Below are positions 53,357-61,768 of a stretch of 64,000 nt of DNA, one piece after another. Within the stretch, counting starts at the first letter, position 1, and each line of letters begins with the position of its first letter. The notes below the pieces were generated by a model, which saw only the letters and a list, made by a program, of their open reading frames with translations, searched no databases and was not told where the DNA came from. The stretch comes from Oceanobacter mangrovi (GTDB taxonomy: Bacteria > Pseudomonadota > Gammaproteobacteria > Pseudomonadales > Oceanobacteraceae): the NCBI RefSeq assembly GCF_019740315.1, contig NZ_JAHXZR010000001.1:620001-684000 (forward strand), read 5' to 3'. The position numbers were made by a program, and so were the translations under genes.

Positions 53357-54250
53357 TTATCGCGTGCCAGGCTCCTCCGGTAACGACACACAGTCTCGAA
53401 ACGCGGCGAGATGGGCTGAATCATCACTGGCTCGCACAGACATCACCAGCTGGGTTTCCATACCATTGGCCGCTATGGGCAAATAGTGAATATCAGAGCG
53501 CTGCATCAAGCGAACCGACTGCGGCACTATGGTTACGCCCATGTTCGCTGCGACCAGCCCGAGCGCCGTTTGCAGCGTATTGGTTTCGAAGGTGTTGCGT
53601 AACTCCAGGCCCCGCACCTTGAAGTGCGACAGAATCTGGTCGGCCAGGCTGGGACGCGGTGAGGCCGGGTAGAGAATCACTTTCTCCACTGCAATCTGTT
53701 CCATGGTTACGCTGTCCAGTGCTGCCAGTGCGTGTTCGGATGGCACGGCTAGCATCAGCCGATCGCGATTCAGAATAATGTTCTCAATCCCTTCTTCATT
53801 GATAGCGAGACGGCTGAAGCCGACGTCGATACGGCCACTTTTTAAGGCATCAGCCTGTTGAACAGAGGTGAGTTCGGACAGCGAAATATGGACGTTGGCG
53901 TGGTTATTGGTGAATTTCTGGATCGCTTTGGGAATGTGGGTGTAAAGCACTGAGGGGGTAAAGCCAATCCCCATCCAGCGCTTCTGTTCGGCTCCCAGCT
54001 GCTGGGTGGAGCGTTTGATTTCCGCAATTCGCGCCAACATCTGTACTGACTGATCGTAGAAGAACTGACCGGCATTGGTGAGGCGCAAGGGCCTGCCGGA
54101 ACGGTCGATCAGGGTCACGCCCAATTCATCTTCCAGGTTCTGGATCTGGCGTGACAACGGTGGTTGCGCCATATGCAGCTCCTCTGCGGCCTTGCTGAAG
54201 TTCAGCAAGCGGCCGACAGCTTCAAAGTATCTCAGTTGGCGCAATTCCAT
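53357..54250 (-). CDS. LysR-family regulator, CatM/BenM/CatR-like
   Basis: A 297-residue LysR regulator with the aromatic-catabolism type opening: MELRQLRYFEAVGRLLNFSK, AEELHMAQPPLSRQIQNLED, then SGRPLRLTNAG. Such regulators bind muconate, benzoate or similar compounds and recognise ATAC-N7-GTAT. An ATAC-N7-GTAT site at 54254-54268 overlaps its own ribosome site, and a second lies at 63586-63600. The start at 54250 is chosen because the protein then begins with the canonical MELRQLRYF; the longer TTG form extends through the operator. Confidence 0.92.
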   Translation of the reverse strand: MELRQLRYFEAVGRLLNFSKAAEELHMAQPPLSRQIQNLEDELGVTLIDRSGRPLRLTNAGQFFYDQSVQMLARIAEIKRSTQQLGAEQKRWMGIGFTPSVLYTHIPKAIQKFTNNHANVHISLSELTSVQQADALKSGRIDVGFSRLAINEEGIENIILNRDRLMLAVPSEHALAALDSVTMEQIAVEKVILYPASPRPSLADQILSHFKVRGLELRNTFETNTLQTALGLVAANMGVTIVPQSVRLMQRSDIHYLPIAANGMETQLVMSVRASDDSAHLAAFRDCVSLPEEPGTR

Positions 54251-54253
54251 AAA

Positions 54254-54297
54254 ATACCTTCCCGGTATAGTTGAAGACAAAAACCATATTAGACGTG
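54254..54297. promoter_or_regulatory. LysR operator (ATAC-N7-GTAT) with conserved downstream element, copy 1
   Basis: ATAC (54254-54257), seven bases, GTAT (54265-54268). The 34 bases at 54264-54297 match 63596-63629 at 31 of 34 positions (core ATATTAGACGTG). It lies between the LysR gene and the outer-membrane protein gene. Confidence 0.75.
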
Positions 54298-54390
54298 ATA
54301 TCTCTGGCTGGTCAAACATGGCGGCCATACCGCTCAACCAAGGATAAAGCGCATGGTAGTTATCATCATCAGAGTGCTGCTGTTGTAATC

Positions 54391-54404
54391 AGAGATAGCT
54401 GCTA
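54391..54404 (+). promoter_or_regulatory. Second shared motif of the LysR control regions
   Basis: AGAGATAGCTGCTA here and AGAGATAGCTGTTA at 63663-63676 differ at one base. Each lies on the rightward side of an ATAC-N7-GTAT site, so it may be a further part of the same promoter type. Confidence 0.5.
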
Positions 54405-54552
54405 GCGCATTCAGGGTATAGATCCATACCTTAAAGATTGGCTTTTCGTCTTGGCAGACAATTGGGATGCGGAGGCTGTTGAGATTTCAAATCCCCGCCG
54501 GAGGAGATTCCGGCACCGTTCACAACGATAAAAATAACAATTGGAGAACTGC

Positions 54553-55446
54553 ATGAAATCCATGACCAAATTGGCGCTGTGTTCACTCGGCCTGATGGCG
54601 GCCCAGACTACGCTGGCGACCGAAGGAGGTGGCTCCAGCTACCCGGTTGGTGCTGAAAACTTCACCTGCTGCGCACTACCACCGCCGGGTACCTATGCGA
54701 TGGTGTGGGGGCAGCATTACAGCGCTGACAAAGCCGTTGATAATAATGGCGATACCGTTACACCAGATGACTTTAAAGTGACCGCCAATGCTATTGTTCC
54801 CCGGGTTATCTGGGTGACAGACAAAACCTGGCAAGGAGCCTCGGTAGCCCTCCACGCGATCCTTCCGCTGGTCGATCTCGATGTACATGTGACCGATGGC
54901 ATGGAAGACCGTAGCAGTGGCATTGGTGACGCGACCATTGGTCTGGCGCTTGGCTGGCACCACAGTCAGGCATTGCATTCGGTATTTGCCATCGACGTGA
55001 TCGCTCCGACCGGCTCTTACGACAAGGACGAAATTGCCAATATCGGTCGTAACCATTGGGCGATTCAGCCGGTACTGGGCGTTAGTCATATTGATCCGGC
55101 CGGCTTTAACTACGACTTCAAGGGCATGTATACCTATAACCTCAGGAACAGCGCCACAGACTATAAGGATGGTCAGGAGTTGATCGTTGATTACGCCCTT
55201 GGCTGGGGTGTCGGTAACGGTTTGACGGCGGGAATTGGTGGTTACCTTTACAAGCAGGTAACCGATGATACGTCTAACGGCGACACCGTAAAAGACGCCC
55301 GCGGTCAAACCCTCGCTATTGGTCCATCTGTTCGTTACGACAGTGGCGAAGGCTGGTTTGCAACCTTCAAATACCAGCAGGAAACCCGGGTGAAAAACCG
55401 CTCGGAAGGCGGTGCCCTGTGGCTGAAAACCGTGTTCCCGTTCTGA
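54553..55446 (+). CDS. Outer-membrane protein of the MetA/SphA transport family
   Basis: A 297-residue protein with a Sec signal (LALCSLGLMAAQTTLA) and a barrel-like, beta-rich body ending in aromatic VFPF. It matches the phenol MetA-pathway/SphA-type family (PF13557) of outer-membrane proteins linked to hydrophobic or aromatic substrates. The ATG at 54553 has GGAG before it. It lies to the right of the LysR operator and upstream of the phenol hydroxylase operon, consistent with aromatic uptake. The transported compound is not known. Confidence 0.85.
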   Translation: MKSMTKLALCSLGLMAAQTTLATEGGGSSYPVGAENFTCCALPPPGTYAMVWGQHYSADKAVDNNGDTVTPDDFKVTANAIVPRVIWVTDKTWQGASVALHAILPLVDLDVHVTDGMEDRSSGIGDATIGLALGWHHSQALHSVFAIDVIAPTGSYDKDEIANIGRNHWAIQPVLGVSHIDPAGFNYDFKGMYTYNLRNSATDYKDGQELIVDYALGWGVGNGLTAGIGGYLYKQVTDDTSNGDTVKDARGQTLAIGPSVRYDSGEGWFATFKYQQETRVKNRSEGGALWLKTVFPF

Positions 55447-55918
55447 TGGCGCGCGCCTGAAAGGCAATTTCTGATTGGTAGTGGCGGTCGGGTTATCCCC
55501 GGCCGCTAAAAACCTTCAACCACTAGCAATATCTGTTGCTCGTTGCTGCTCCATCCCCTCGCTCTACACCCTCGGATTACGCGTCTCGCTGTGTCTTTCT
55601 GTCGCTGTTCTTGCCTGCGCACCGGTTGCCGCTGCTGTGTGCACTCGGCCCGTTGTACTTCTGATATATGTCTAACGGCTGTCTTGCCTGTCGATGACCC
55701 AATGGCAGTGATGGAGTCCAGAGCTTTTTTCCGTGATGGGCAAAGTGCTAATTAATGTCGCCGCCGTCCATGCCCCTGATTATCAGCACTGGCTCATTTG
55801 GCCCATGTCTGATTTTAGACAGTGACTTTGAAAGGCTGCCCTGACGTTGTTTGATATTACGCAGTTTGGTTCGCCGAATTCCTGTTTGGGTCTGCAGATT
55901 TTTATATTTTCTTATTAA
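55447..55918. other. Long region upstream of the phenol hydroxylase promoter
   Basis: No gene is supported. CTGAT-T-ATCAG at 55776-55786 lies about 175 bases upstream of the -24 box, where DmpR-type activators bind, but it does not match a known DmpR site well. The part near 55500-55660 is T/C-rich and shows no feature I can name. Confidence 0.35.
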
Positions 55919-55931
55919 AATCAATTAATTA
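55919..55931 (+). promoter_or_regulatory. IHF-binding site of the phenol hydroxylase promoter
   Basis: AATCAATTAATTA fits the IHF consensus WATCAAN4TTR at all fixed positions. It lies about 18-30 bases upstream of the -24 box, in AT-rich DNA, the arrangement known for DmpR- and XylR-controlled promoters. Confidence 0.7.
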
Positions 55932-55948
55932 GGTTTTATTTTTGGTGT

Positions 55949-55965
55949 TGGCACAAGGGCTGCTA
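55949..55965 (+). promoter_or_regulatory. Sigma-54 promoter of the phenol hydroxylase operon
   Basis: TGGCACAAGGGCTGCTA. The GG (55950-55951) and GC (55962-55963) are 10 bases apart and TGGCAC is consensus. The predicted start is near 55975, 31 bases before the dmpK ATG. Confidence 0.85.
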
Positions 55966-56005
55966 TAGCTGGTTTGTGAATAAAAATAACGAGAACAAGC
56001 CGACC

Positions 56006-56305
56006 ATGTCCAAGCGCAGCCAACCCCAGCTGGAAGTGGTGTCGTCCCGTGACACCTTGCCGTCCATGACCAAATACATACGGGTCCGCAGCGAACCTGA
56101 CGCCCGTTATGTTGAATTCGATTTTGCCATCGGATCCCCGGAGCTCTTTGTTGAACTCATCATGCCATGCAGTGCTTTTGAAGCGTTTTGCAATGTTAAT
56201 TCCGTAGTGCCGATGTCTGCCGAGCAGATCGCCGTAATTGATGCCGAAATGGAAAAGTGGCGTTACGGCGAAGACACCCTGGCCGGCCGATCTCTCTCGC
56301 GTTAA
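56006..56305 (+). CDS. dmpK: Phenol hydroxylase assembly subunit DmpK
   Basis: A 99-residue protein of the DmpK/PhhK family (Phenol_hyd_sub), needed to assemble an active phenol hydroxylase but not for catalysis itself. Family marks include YIRVRSEPDARYVEFDFA and MSAEQIAVIDAEMEKWRYG. An in-frame GTG lies at 55976, but the predicted transcription start is at about the same base, so the ATG at 56006 with GAGAA 9 bases before it is the likely start. Confidence 0.88.
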   Translation: MSKRSQPQLEVVSSRDTLPSMTKYIRVRSEPDARYVEFDFAIGSPELFVELIMPCSAFEAFCNVNSVVPMSAEQIAVIDAEMEKWRYGEDTLAGRSLSR

Positions 56306-56364
56306 TGCAACCCGGCGGCAATCACGCCGCTGCCCAAATAACAACAAATCACAGGTACAACCCC

Positions 56365-57348
56365 ATGAGTGTTGAAATCAAGATGGCCACCCTGGAGCCG
56401 GTGCGTCATACCTTCACCCAAATCGCCAAACGCTTTGGTGATAAACCGGCCAGTCGTTATCAGGAAGCTACCTACGATATTCAGGCAGTAACCAACTTTC
56501 ACTACAAACCCAGCTGGGACCCGCAACACAACCTCAATGATGCCAGCCGTACGGCGATTCAGATGGCCGACTGGTATGTACTGAAAGACCCACGCCAGTT
56601 CTATTACGCGACCTATGTTGCCAGTCGCGCCCGCATGCAGGACAACGCTGAGAATAACTACAGTTTTTTCGAAAAACGCCAGCTTGCCGAACGCCTGTCA
56701 GATGAAGTGAAAAACAAGCTGATCCGTTTGTTGGTACCACTGCGTCACGTCGAGCACACCGCCAACCTCAACAATATCTACGGCGTATCGGTGGGATTTG
56801 GCACTGCCCTGACCCAGGCGCTGGTGTACGAGGGGATGGACCGTCTGGGTATCGCCCAGTACCTGTCGCGTATAGGCCTGATTCTGGATGGTAATACTGG
56901 TACTGCGCTGGAACAGGCCAAACAGGCCTGGATGGAAGACTCAACATGGCAGCGTATGCGGGCGCTGTGTGAGGAGTTGCTGGTGCAAAAGGACTGGTTT
57001 GAGGTTCTGATCGCCCAGGATCTGGTAATGGATACCCTGACAGCCGATCTCTATTACCGCCAGTTCGACTGCTGGCTGGCTGACCAGCAGGCCCACGATG
57101 TAACCATGCTGCTGGAGTTCATGCAGGAGTGGCAAAAGGATCGCGATCGTTGGCTCGACAGCACCCTGAAGCTGGTCGCGAGCGAATCTGACAGCAACCG
57201 TCAGCAGCTGCTGCAATGGGCAAATCACTGGTCTGGCAAGGTTGCTGAAGCACTGGCTCCGATTGCGATGGAGCTGATTGATGGCGATGCGCTGTCACGC
57301 TCAATGGATGCACTGGCAACCCGCCTCAACAAACTCGGCATCAAATAA
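56365..57348 (+). CDS. dmpL: Phenol hydroxylase beta subunit DmpL
   Basis: A 327-residue hydroxylase beta subunit related to the alpha subunit but without the full di-iron ligand set. It starts MSVEIKMATLEPVRHTF and has FHYKPSWDPQHNLNDASR and RHVEHTANLNNIYGV. It forms the oxygenase with DmpN and DmpO. Frame extension upstream overlaps dmpK and lacks a ribosome site. Confidence 0.95.
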   Translation: MSVEIKMATLEPVRHTFTQIAKRFGDKPASRYQEATYDIQAVTNFHYKPSWDPQHNLNDASRTAIQMADWYVLKDPRQFYYATYVASRARMQDNAENNYSFFEKRQLAERLSDEVKNKLIRLLVPLRHVEHTANLNNIYGVSVGFGTALTQALVYEGMDRLGIAQYLSRIGLILDGNTGTALEQAKQAWMEDSTWQRMRALCEELLVQKDWFEVLIAQDLVMDTLTADLYYRQFDCWLADQQAHDVTMLLEFMQEWQKDRDRWLDSTLKLVASESDSNRQQLLQWANHWSGKVAEALAPIAMELIDGDALSRSMDALATRLNKLGIK

Positions 57349-57356
57349 GGATTCCC

Positions 57357-57626
57357 ATGAACAAGGTATATATCGCCCTGCAGGACAACGACGTTTCCCG
57401 CTACATCGTTGAGGCCATTGAAGCCGATAACCCGGATGTCAAGGTGCAGTACCAGCCCGCCATGATCCGCATCGAAAACGATTTGCAGCTGACTATCAAG
57501 CGAGAAACGGTAGAGGAAAAAATTGGCCGTGATTGGGACGTGCAGGAGCTGCATCTGAGCCTGATTACTCTTGGTGGCAACGTTGATGAAGACGAAGACG
57601 CCTTCACTCTGAGCTGGAATCAGTAA
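57357..57626 (+). CDS. dmpM: Phenol hydroxylase regulatory (effector) subunit DmpM
   Basis: An 89-residue cofactor-free MmoB/DmpM protein that binds the hydroxylase and tunes turnover. It has VYIALQDNDVSRYIVEAIE and the acidic tail DEDEDAFTLSWNQ. It lies 8 bases after dmpL. Confidence 0.95.
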   Translation: MNKVYIALQDNDVSRYIVEAIEADNPDVKVQYQPAMIRIENDLQLTIKRETVEEKIGRDWDVQELHLSLITLGGNVDEDEDAFTLSWNQ

Positions 57627-57675
57627 CCGACGTCAGGCGTTCGACAACCAATCAAGAATAAAAAAGGAGCCCACC

Positions 57676-59175
57676 ATGGCCGCAAAAAAATTGAATATGA
57701 AAGACAAGTACAAAATGCTGACCCGAGATCTTGACTGGGAATTTTCCTACCAGGACCGCAAGGAAGCCTTTCCGTACGAAGAATACGAAGGCATCAAGAT
57801 CACGGACTGGTCGAAGTGGGAAGACCCATTCCGCTTGACGATGGATGCCTACTGGAAGTACCAGGCTGAAAAAGAGAAAAAGCTCTATGCCATTTTTGAT
57901 GCTTTTGCGCAGAACAATGGTCATCTGAATATTTCCGATCCACGTTACGTCAATGCATTGAAAGTTTTTCTCGGTGGTGTGACACCGGTGGAATATCAGG
58001 CTTATCAGGGCTTTGCCCATGTTGGTCGTCAGTTTGGCGGGGTTGGCGCACGAGTGGCGTGTCAGATGCAGTCGATCGACGAGCTGCGTCATGTGCAAAC
58101 CCAGATTCACGCCATGAGTCACTACAACAAGTTCTTTGATGGGCTGCACAACTGGAACGGCATGCAGGACAAGGTCTGGTACATGTCGGTACCGACTTCC
58201 TTCTTCCACGATGCACGCAGTTCCGGTCCATTTGAATTCCTGCTGGCGATCAGCTTCAGCTTCGAATACGTGCTGACCAATCTGTTGTTTGTGCCTTTTA
58301 TGTCTGGTGCGGCCTACAACGGAGATATGGCCACAGTGACCTTTGGTTTCTCATCGCAATCGGATGAAGCCCGTCACATGACGCTGGGTCTGGAAGTGAT
58401 CAAGTTCCTGTTGGAACAGCACGAAGACAACGTACCAATCGTGCAGAAGTGGGTCGACAAGTGGTTCTGGCGCGGCACCCGGGTGCTGGGCATCGTCTCG
58501 ATGATGATGGACTACATGCTGCCGAATAAAGTGATGAGTTGGCGCGAAGCCTGGGAAATCTACTTTGAGCAGGCAGGTGGCGCACTGTTCAAGGACCTTG
58601 CCCGTTACGGAATCAAGCCGCCGAAATACGTTGATATTGCTACTGCCCAGATGGACCACATGTCCCACCAAACCTGGTGGAACTTCTACAACTTTGGCGA
58701 AGCCGCCGGTTTCCATACCTGGATTCCAAGTGACAAGGAACTCGATTGGCTGAGCGAGAAGTATCCGCAAACTTTCGACAAGTACTACCGTCCGCGCTGG
58801 GAGTTGGCGAAGAAAATGGAGGCCGAAGGCAAGCGCTTCTACTCGAAGGGACTGCCACAGCTGTGTAACACCTGTCAGGTGGCCATGATTAACACCGAAG
58901 TCGATGACCCAACCATGCTGGTCTATCGCAGCACCGAGTATAAGGGGGAGAAGTACCACTTCTGCTCCGATGGCTGTCACGACATCTTCGTTGATGAACC
59001 AGAGAAATTCGTGCAGTCCTGGCTGCCAGTACACCAGATATTGCAAGGCAACTGCGGTGGTGCTGATCTCGAAACCGTGATGCGTGAGTACTATGGCATG
59101 GACGTTGGTGTCGACAACCTGGATATGAAAGGTTCGCCGGACGAACTGCGCTGGAAAGAGTGGAAGTCGGCATAA
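57676..59175 (+). CDS. dmpN: Phenol hydroxylase oxygenase alpha subunit DmpN
   Basis: A 499-residue di-iron oxygenase subunit that hydroxylates phenol to catechol. The iron ligands are visible: Glu106 (PVEYQAY), Glu136 and His139 (DELRHVQ), Glu197 (SFSFEYV), Glu231 and His234 (DEARHMT). The C-terminal part has a YHS-type segment with cysteines (CNTCQ and CSDGCHDIF). The length is typical. AAGGAG lies before the ATG. Confidence 0.97.
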   Translation: MAAKKLNMKDKYKMLTRDLDWEFSYQDRKEAFPYEEYEGIKITDWSKWEDPFRLTMDAYWKYQAEKEKKLYAIFDAFAQNNGHLNISDPRYVNALKVFLGGVTPVEYQAYQGFAHVGRQFGGVGARVACQMQSIDELRHVQTQIHAMSHYNKFFDGLHNWNGMQDKVWYMSVPTSFFHDARSSGPFEFLLAISFSFEYVLTNLLFVPFMSGAAYNGDMATVTFGFSSQSDEARHMTLGLEVIKFLLEQHEDNVPIVQKWVDKWFWRGTRVLGIVSMMMDYMLPNKVMSWREAWEIYFEQAGGALFKDLARYGIKPPKYVDIATAQMDHMSHQTWWNFYNFGEAAGFHTWIPSDKELDWLSEKYPQTFDKYYRPRWELAKKMEAEGKRFYSKGLPQLCNTCQVAMINTEVDDPTMLVYRSTEYKGEKYHFCSDGCHDIFVDEPEKFVQSWLPVHQILQGNCGGADLETVMREYYGMDVGVDNLDMKGSPDELRWKEWKSA

Positions 59176-59327
59176 GACACCCGCTGTCTGGTGTCGGGGG
59201 ACCGGTGCCAGGTTGATGGGCAAGGCAACGCCTTGCTCATCCTGAGGCCGACTTCTGATGTCAGGCCAATAAAACATGCGTTAGACGTCCGACCTGAGAC
59301 GTCCCACCCAATAAAGAGAATAATAAA
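59176..59327 (+). other. Hairpin-rich spacer between dmpN and dmpO
   Basis: This 152-base gap is long for a phenol hydroxylase operon. ATGGGCAAGGC (59216-59226) pairs with GCCTTGCTCAT (59230-59240) over 11 bases with one wobble. GACACC/GGTGTC (59176-59195) and CCTGA/TCAGG (59241-59265) form other stems. It may be an mRNA-processing or stabilising element that keeps dmpKLMN above dmpOP. Confidence 0.5.
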
Positions 59328-59690
59328 ATGACTGTAAAAACTACCGCCGCCGAATACATCGGCGAAGTCCGCGACCGTGTTGAAAATTTCCACGGCAACC
59401 AGCTGGTTTACGTTGGCTGGGATCGTCATCTGATGTTTTGTTCAGCGTTTACCTTTTTGGTGGCTCCCGCTGCCAGTTTTCGGAGTTTGCGCGATGACGT
59501 GATGGCTGGCGTTTTTGGTGAGCATCCGGAATGGCCAACCATCAACTGGGACTCGGTGCGCTGGTTACTGGACGGCCAGCCATTCACGCCGGAGCTGGAC
59601 AAGACCCTGGCAGATCAGGGCATTGGCCACAAGTCACTGCTGCGCTTCGACACTCCGGAGCTGCATGGTTTTATGAATGCAGGAGTGTAA
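59328..59690 (+). CDS. dmpO: Phenol hydroxylase gamma subunit DmpO
   Basis: A 120-residue small subunit of the oxygenase. Family marks include YVGWDRHLMFCSAFTFLV and the tail LLRFDTPELHGFMNAGV. It is separated from dmpN by the hairpin-rich spacer and its stop directly abuts the dmpP start. Confidence 0.95.
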   Translation: MTVKTTAAEYIGEVRDRVENFHGNQLVYVGWDRHLMFCSAFTFLVAPAASFRSLRDDVMAGVFGEHPEWPTINWDSVRWLLDGQPFTPELDKTLADQGIGHKSLLRFDTPELHGFMNAGV

Positions 59691-60752
59691 ATGATGAGCT
59701 TCCTGGTAACAGTCGAGCCGACTGGTGAGCAGATTGAGGTGGAGGAAGGCCAGACCATTCTTGATGCGGCCTTGCGGCAAGGCGTCTGGCTGCCATTTGC
59801 CTGCGGCCATGGTACCTGTGCAACCTGCAAGATTCAGGTGCTGGATGGCGACGTTGATGTGGGGGCCGCATCGTCGTTCGCACTGATGGATATGGAACGT
59901 GATGAAGGCAAGGTTCTGGCTTGCTGCGCGATTCCGGAAAGTGACCTGGTGATCGAGGCCGACATTGACGTTGATGCGGATTTTGCCGGTCATCCGGTGG
60001 AGGACTTTGATGCTGTGGTCACAGCGATTGTCGATTTGTCTCCCACCATTAAAGGTATCCATTTTCGGCTGGATCGGCCAATGGCCTTTCAGGCGGGCCA
60101 ATATGTCAATCTGACGCTGCCGAACCTTGAAGGTACGCGAGCATTTTCGATTGCCAACAAGCCATCTCAGGCAGACCAGCTGGAACTGCATGTGCGGCTG
60201 GTACCGGGAGGGGCTGGCACCACCTGGTTGCACGAACAACTCGCCGTTGGCGATACCTTGCGGGTATCGGGTCCCTATGGTCAGTTCTTCGTACGCAAGT
60301 CCGACGATAAGGGCGCTATTTTCATTGCTGGCGGCTCCGGGCTGTCGAGCCCACAGGCGATGATTCTGGACCTGCTGGAAGCTGGTGACTCGCGGCCGTT
60401 GTATTTATTCCAGGGAGCTCGTAATCAGGCCGAGCTGTACAACCGTGAGTTGTTTGAGGAGCTGGCGCAGCAGTTCGACAACTTTCACTATATTCCGGCT
60501 CTCAATGCCGAAGAAAGTGAGGACTGGCAAGGTTTCCGTGGCTTTGTTCATGACGCTGCCAGAGACTACTTTGATGGCAAACTGGAAGGTCACAAGGCCT
60601 ATCTGTGCGGGCCACCGCCAATGATTGATGCCGCCATTACCACCCTGATGCAGGGCCGGGTGTTTGAACGCGACATTCATATGGAGCGGTTTGTCACCGC
60701 CGCTGATGGTGCCGATGACAGTGAACGCTCAGCGCTGTTCAGGCGCATCTAG
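59691..60752 (+). CDS. dmpP: Phenol hydroxylase reductase DmpP
   Basis: A 353-residue reductase that passes electrons from NADH to the oxygenase. The N-terminal 2Fe-2S ferredoxin domain has ACGHGTCATCK and a later CC pair. The FAD domain has GTRAFSIANKP, and the NAD domain has GAIFIAGGSGLSSPQ. The start is ATGATG directly after dmpO; either Met may be used. Confidence 0.97.
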   Translation: MMSFLVTVEPTGEQIEVEEGQTILDAALRQGVWLPFACGHGTCATCKIQVLDGDVDVGAASSFALMDMERDEGKVLACCAIPESDLVIEADIDVDADFAGHPVEDFDAVVTAIVDLSPTIKGIHFRLDRPMAFQAGQYVNLTLPNLEGTRAFSIANKPSQADQLELHVRLVPGGAGTTWLHEQLAVGDTLRVSGPYGQFFVRKSDDKGAIFIAGGSGLSSPQAMILDLLEAGDSRPLYLFQGARNQAELYNRELFEELAQQFDNFHYIPALNAEESEDWQGFRGFVHDAARDYFDGKLEGHKAYLCGPPPMIDAAITTLMQGRVFERDIHMERFVTAADGADDSERSALFRRI

Positions 60753-60787
60753 CGGTTTGCGATCACTTGTCTCCGCTACGCAGCATC

Positions 60788-60814
60788 GCCGGATGACTTT
60801 GAACGTCATCCGGC
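60788..60814 (+). terminator. Terminator or attenuator between dmpP and the sulfotransferase gene
   Basis: GCCGGATGAC and GTCATCCGGC form a perfect 10-base stem with a 7-base loop, followed by ATTCCCCTTTT. It could end the dmp transcript fully or in part before the sulfotransferase gene, 31 bases away. Confidence 0.65.
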
Positions 60815-60844
60815 ATTCCCCTTTTACCCTACAGGAAGTCAGTC

Positions 60845-61768
60845 ATGAGCCTGTCAGCCAACCCGTTACCACACAAAACACGTGAGTTTCAGAACCACCA
60901 TTTTGACTCGACCATCTGGAACGACTTTGAATTTCGCGATGATGACATCATCATCGCGACCTATGCCAAATCCGGCACAACCTGGATGCAGCAGATTATC
61001 TCTCAGCTGTTATACGACGGAGCTGAAGGCATTGATGTTGCTGAGCGCTCGCCGTGGGTCGACATGCGAGTACCGCCGAAGTCGGAAAAACTGGCCTCTA
61101 TCAATGCCCAGCAAGGGCGTCGTTTTCTGAAAACCCACCTCTGGTCTGATGCTCTGGTGTTTTCTGAAAAAGCCCGTTACCTCTACATTGCCCGTGATGG
61201 TCGCGATGTGCTTTGGAGTATGTACAACCACCACAGCAAGGCCAATGACAAATGGTATGCCGAACTGAACGATACACCGGGACGGGTAGGGCCGCCGATC
61301 GAACGGCCGGTCGGCGACGTGGTGCAATACTTCCATGAATGGCTGCAACGGGACGGTTATCCATGGTGGCCGTTCTGGTCTCATATTCGCAGCTGGTGGG
61401 CGATTCGTGATCTGCCTAATGTGAAGCTGGTGCATTTCAATCAGCTGAAGGCTGACTTGCCGGGCATGATTGAAGACATCGCCGGTTTTCTGCAAATCCC
61501 GATCAATCCGCAACACTGGCAGGATATTGTCGATCATTGCCAGTTTGACTACCTGCGGAACCAGGGGGCTGGCACCATTCCGCACGGCGGCGAGTTCTGG
61601 GATGGCGGCGTCAAAACCTTCTTTAACAAGGGGTCCAATGGCCGCTGGCGCGAACGTCTGTCGGCTGCCGATATCCGTCTGTACGAGCAACGGGCGGAGC
61701 AGGAACTGGGCAGTGAGTGTGCCCGCTGGCTGGCCACGGGTGGTGTTCCAGCGCTCAGCGAGACTTGA
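60845..61768 (+). CDS. PAPS-dependent sulfotransferase
   Basis: A 307-residue cytosolic-type sulfotransferase. The 5'-phosphosulfate loop is TYAKSGTTWMQQI (residues 39-51), the catalytic histidine lies in LKTHLW (His98), the 3'-phosphate region is ARDGRDVLWS (116-125) and the late KGSNGRWRE matches the PAPS-binding loop. Such enzymes move sulfate from PAPS to hydroxyl groups, phenols included. It lies after the phenol hydroxylase genes and overlaps the end of the dmpR-like gene by 14 bases. Substrate unknown; phenol or catechol is an inference from context. Confidence 0.9.
   Translation: MSLSANPLPHKTREFQNHHFDSTIWNDFEFRDDDIIIATYAKSGTTWMQQIISQLLYDGAEGIDVAERSPWVDMRVPPKSEKLASINAQQGRRFLKTHLWSDALVFSEKARYLYIARDGRDVLWSMYNHHSKANDKWYAELNDTPGRVGPPIERPVGDVVQYFHEWLQRDGYPWWPFWSHIRSWWAIRDLPNVKLVHFNQLKADLPGMIEDIAGFLQIPINPQHWQDIVDHCQFDYLRNQGAGTIPHGGEFWDGGVKTFFNKGSNGRWRERLSAADIRLYEQRAEQELGSECARWLATGGVPALSET

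Noticed and set aside
54451-54470. Sigma-54 promoter for the outer-membrane protein gene
   Set aside because: TTGGCAGACAATTGGG has a -24-like box, but the -12 position is GG rather than GC.
55475-55755. Two short frames upstream of the phenol hydroxylase promoter
   Set aside because: Starts lack ribosome sites and composition is not coding-like; left as non-coding.
55976-56005. GTG as an earlier dmpK start
   Set aside because: The predicted sigma-54 transcript begins at about the same base, leaving no leader; the ATG at 56006 has its own ribosome site.
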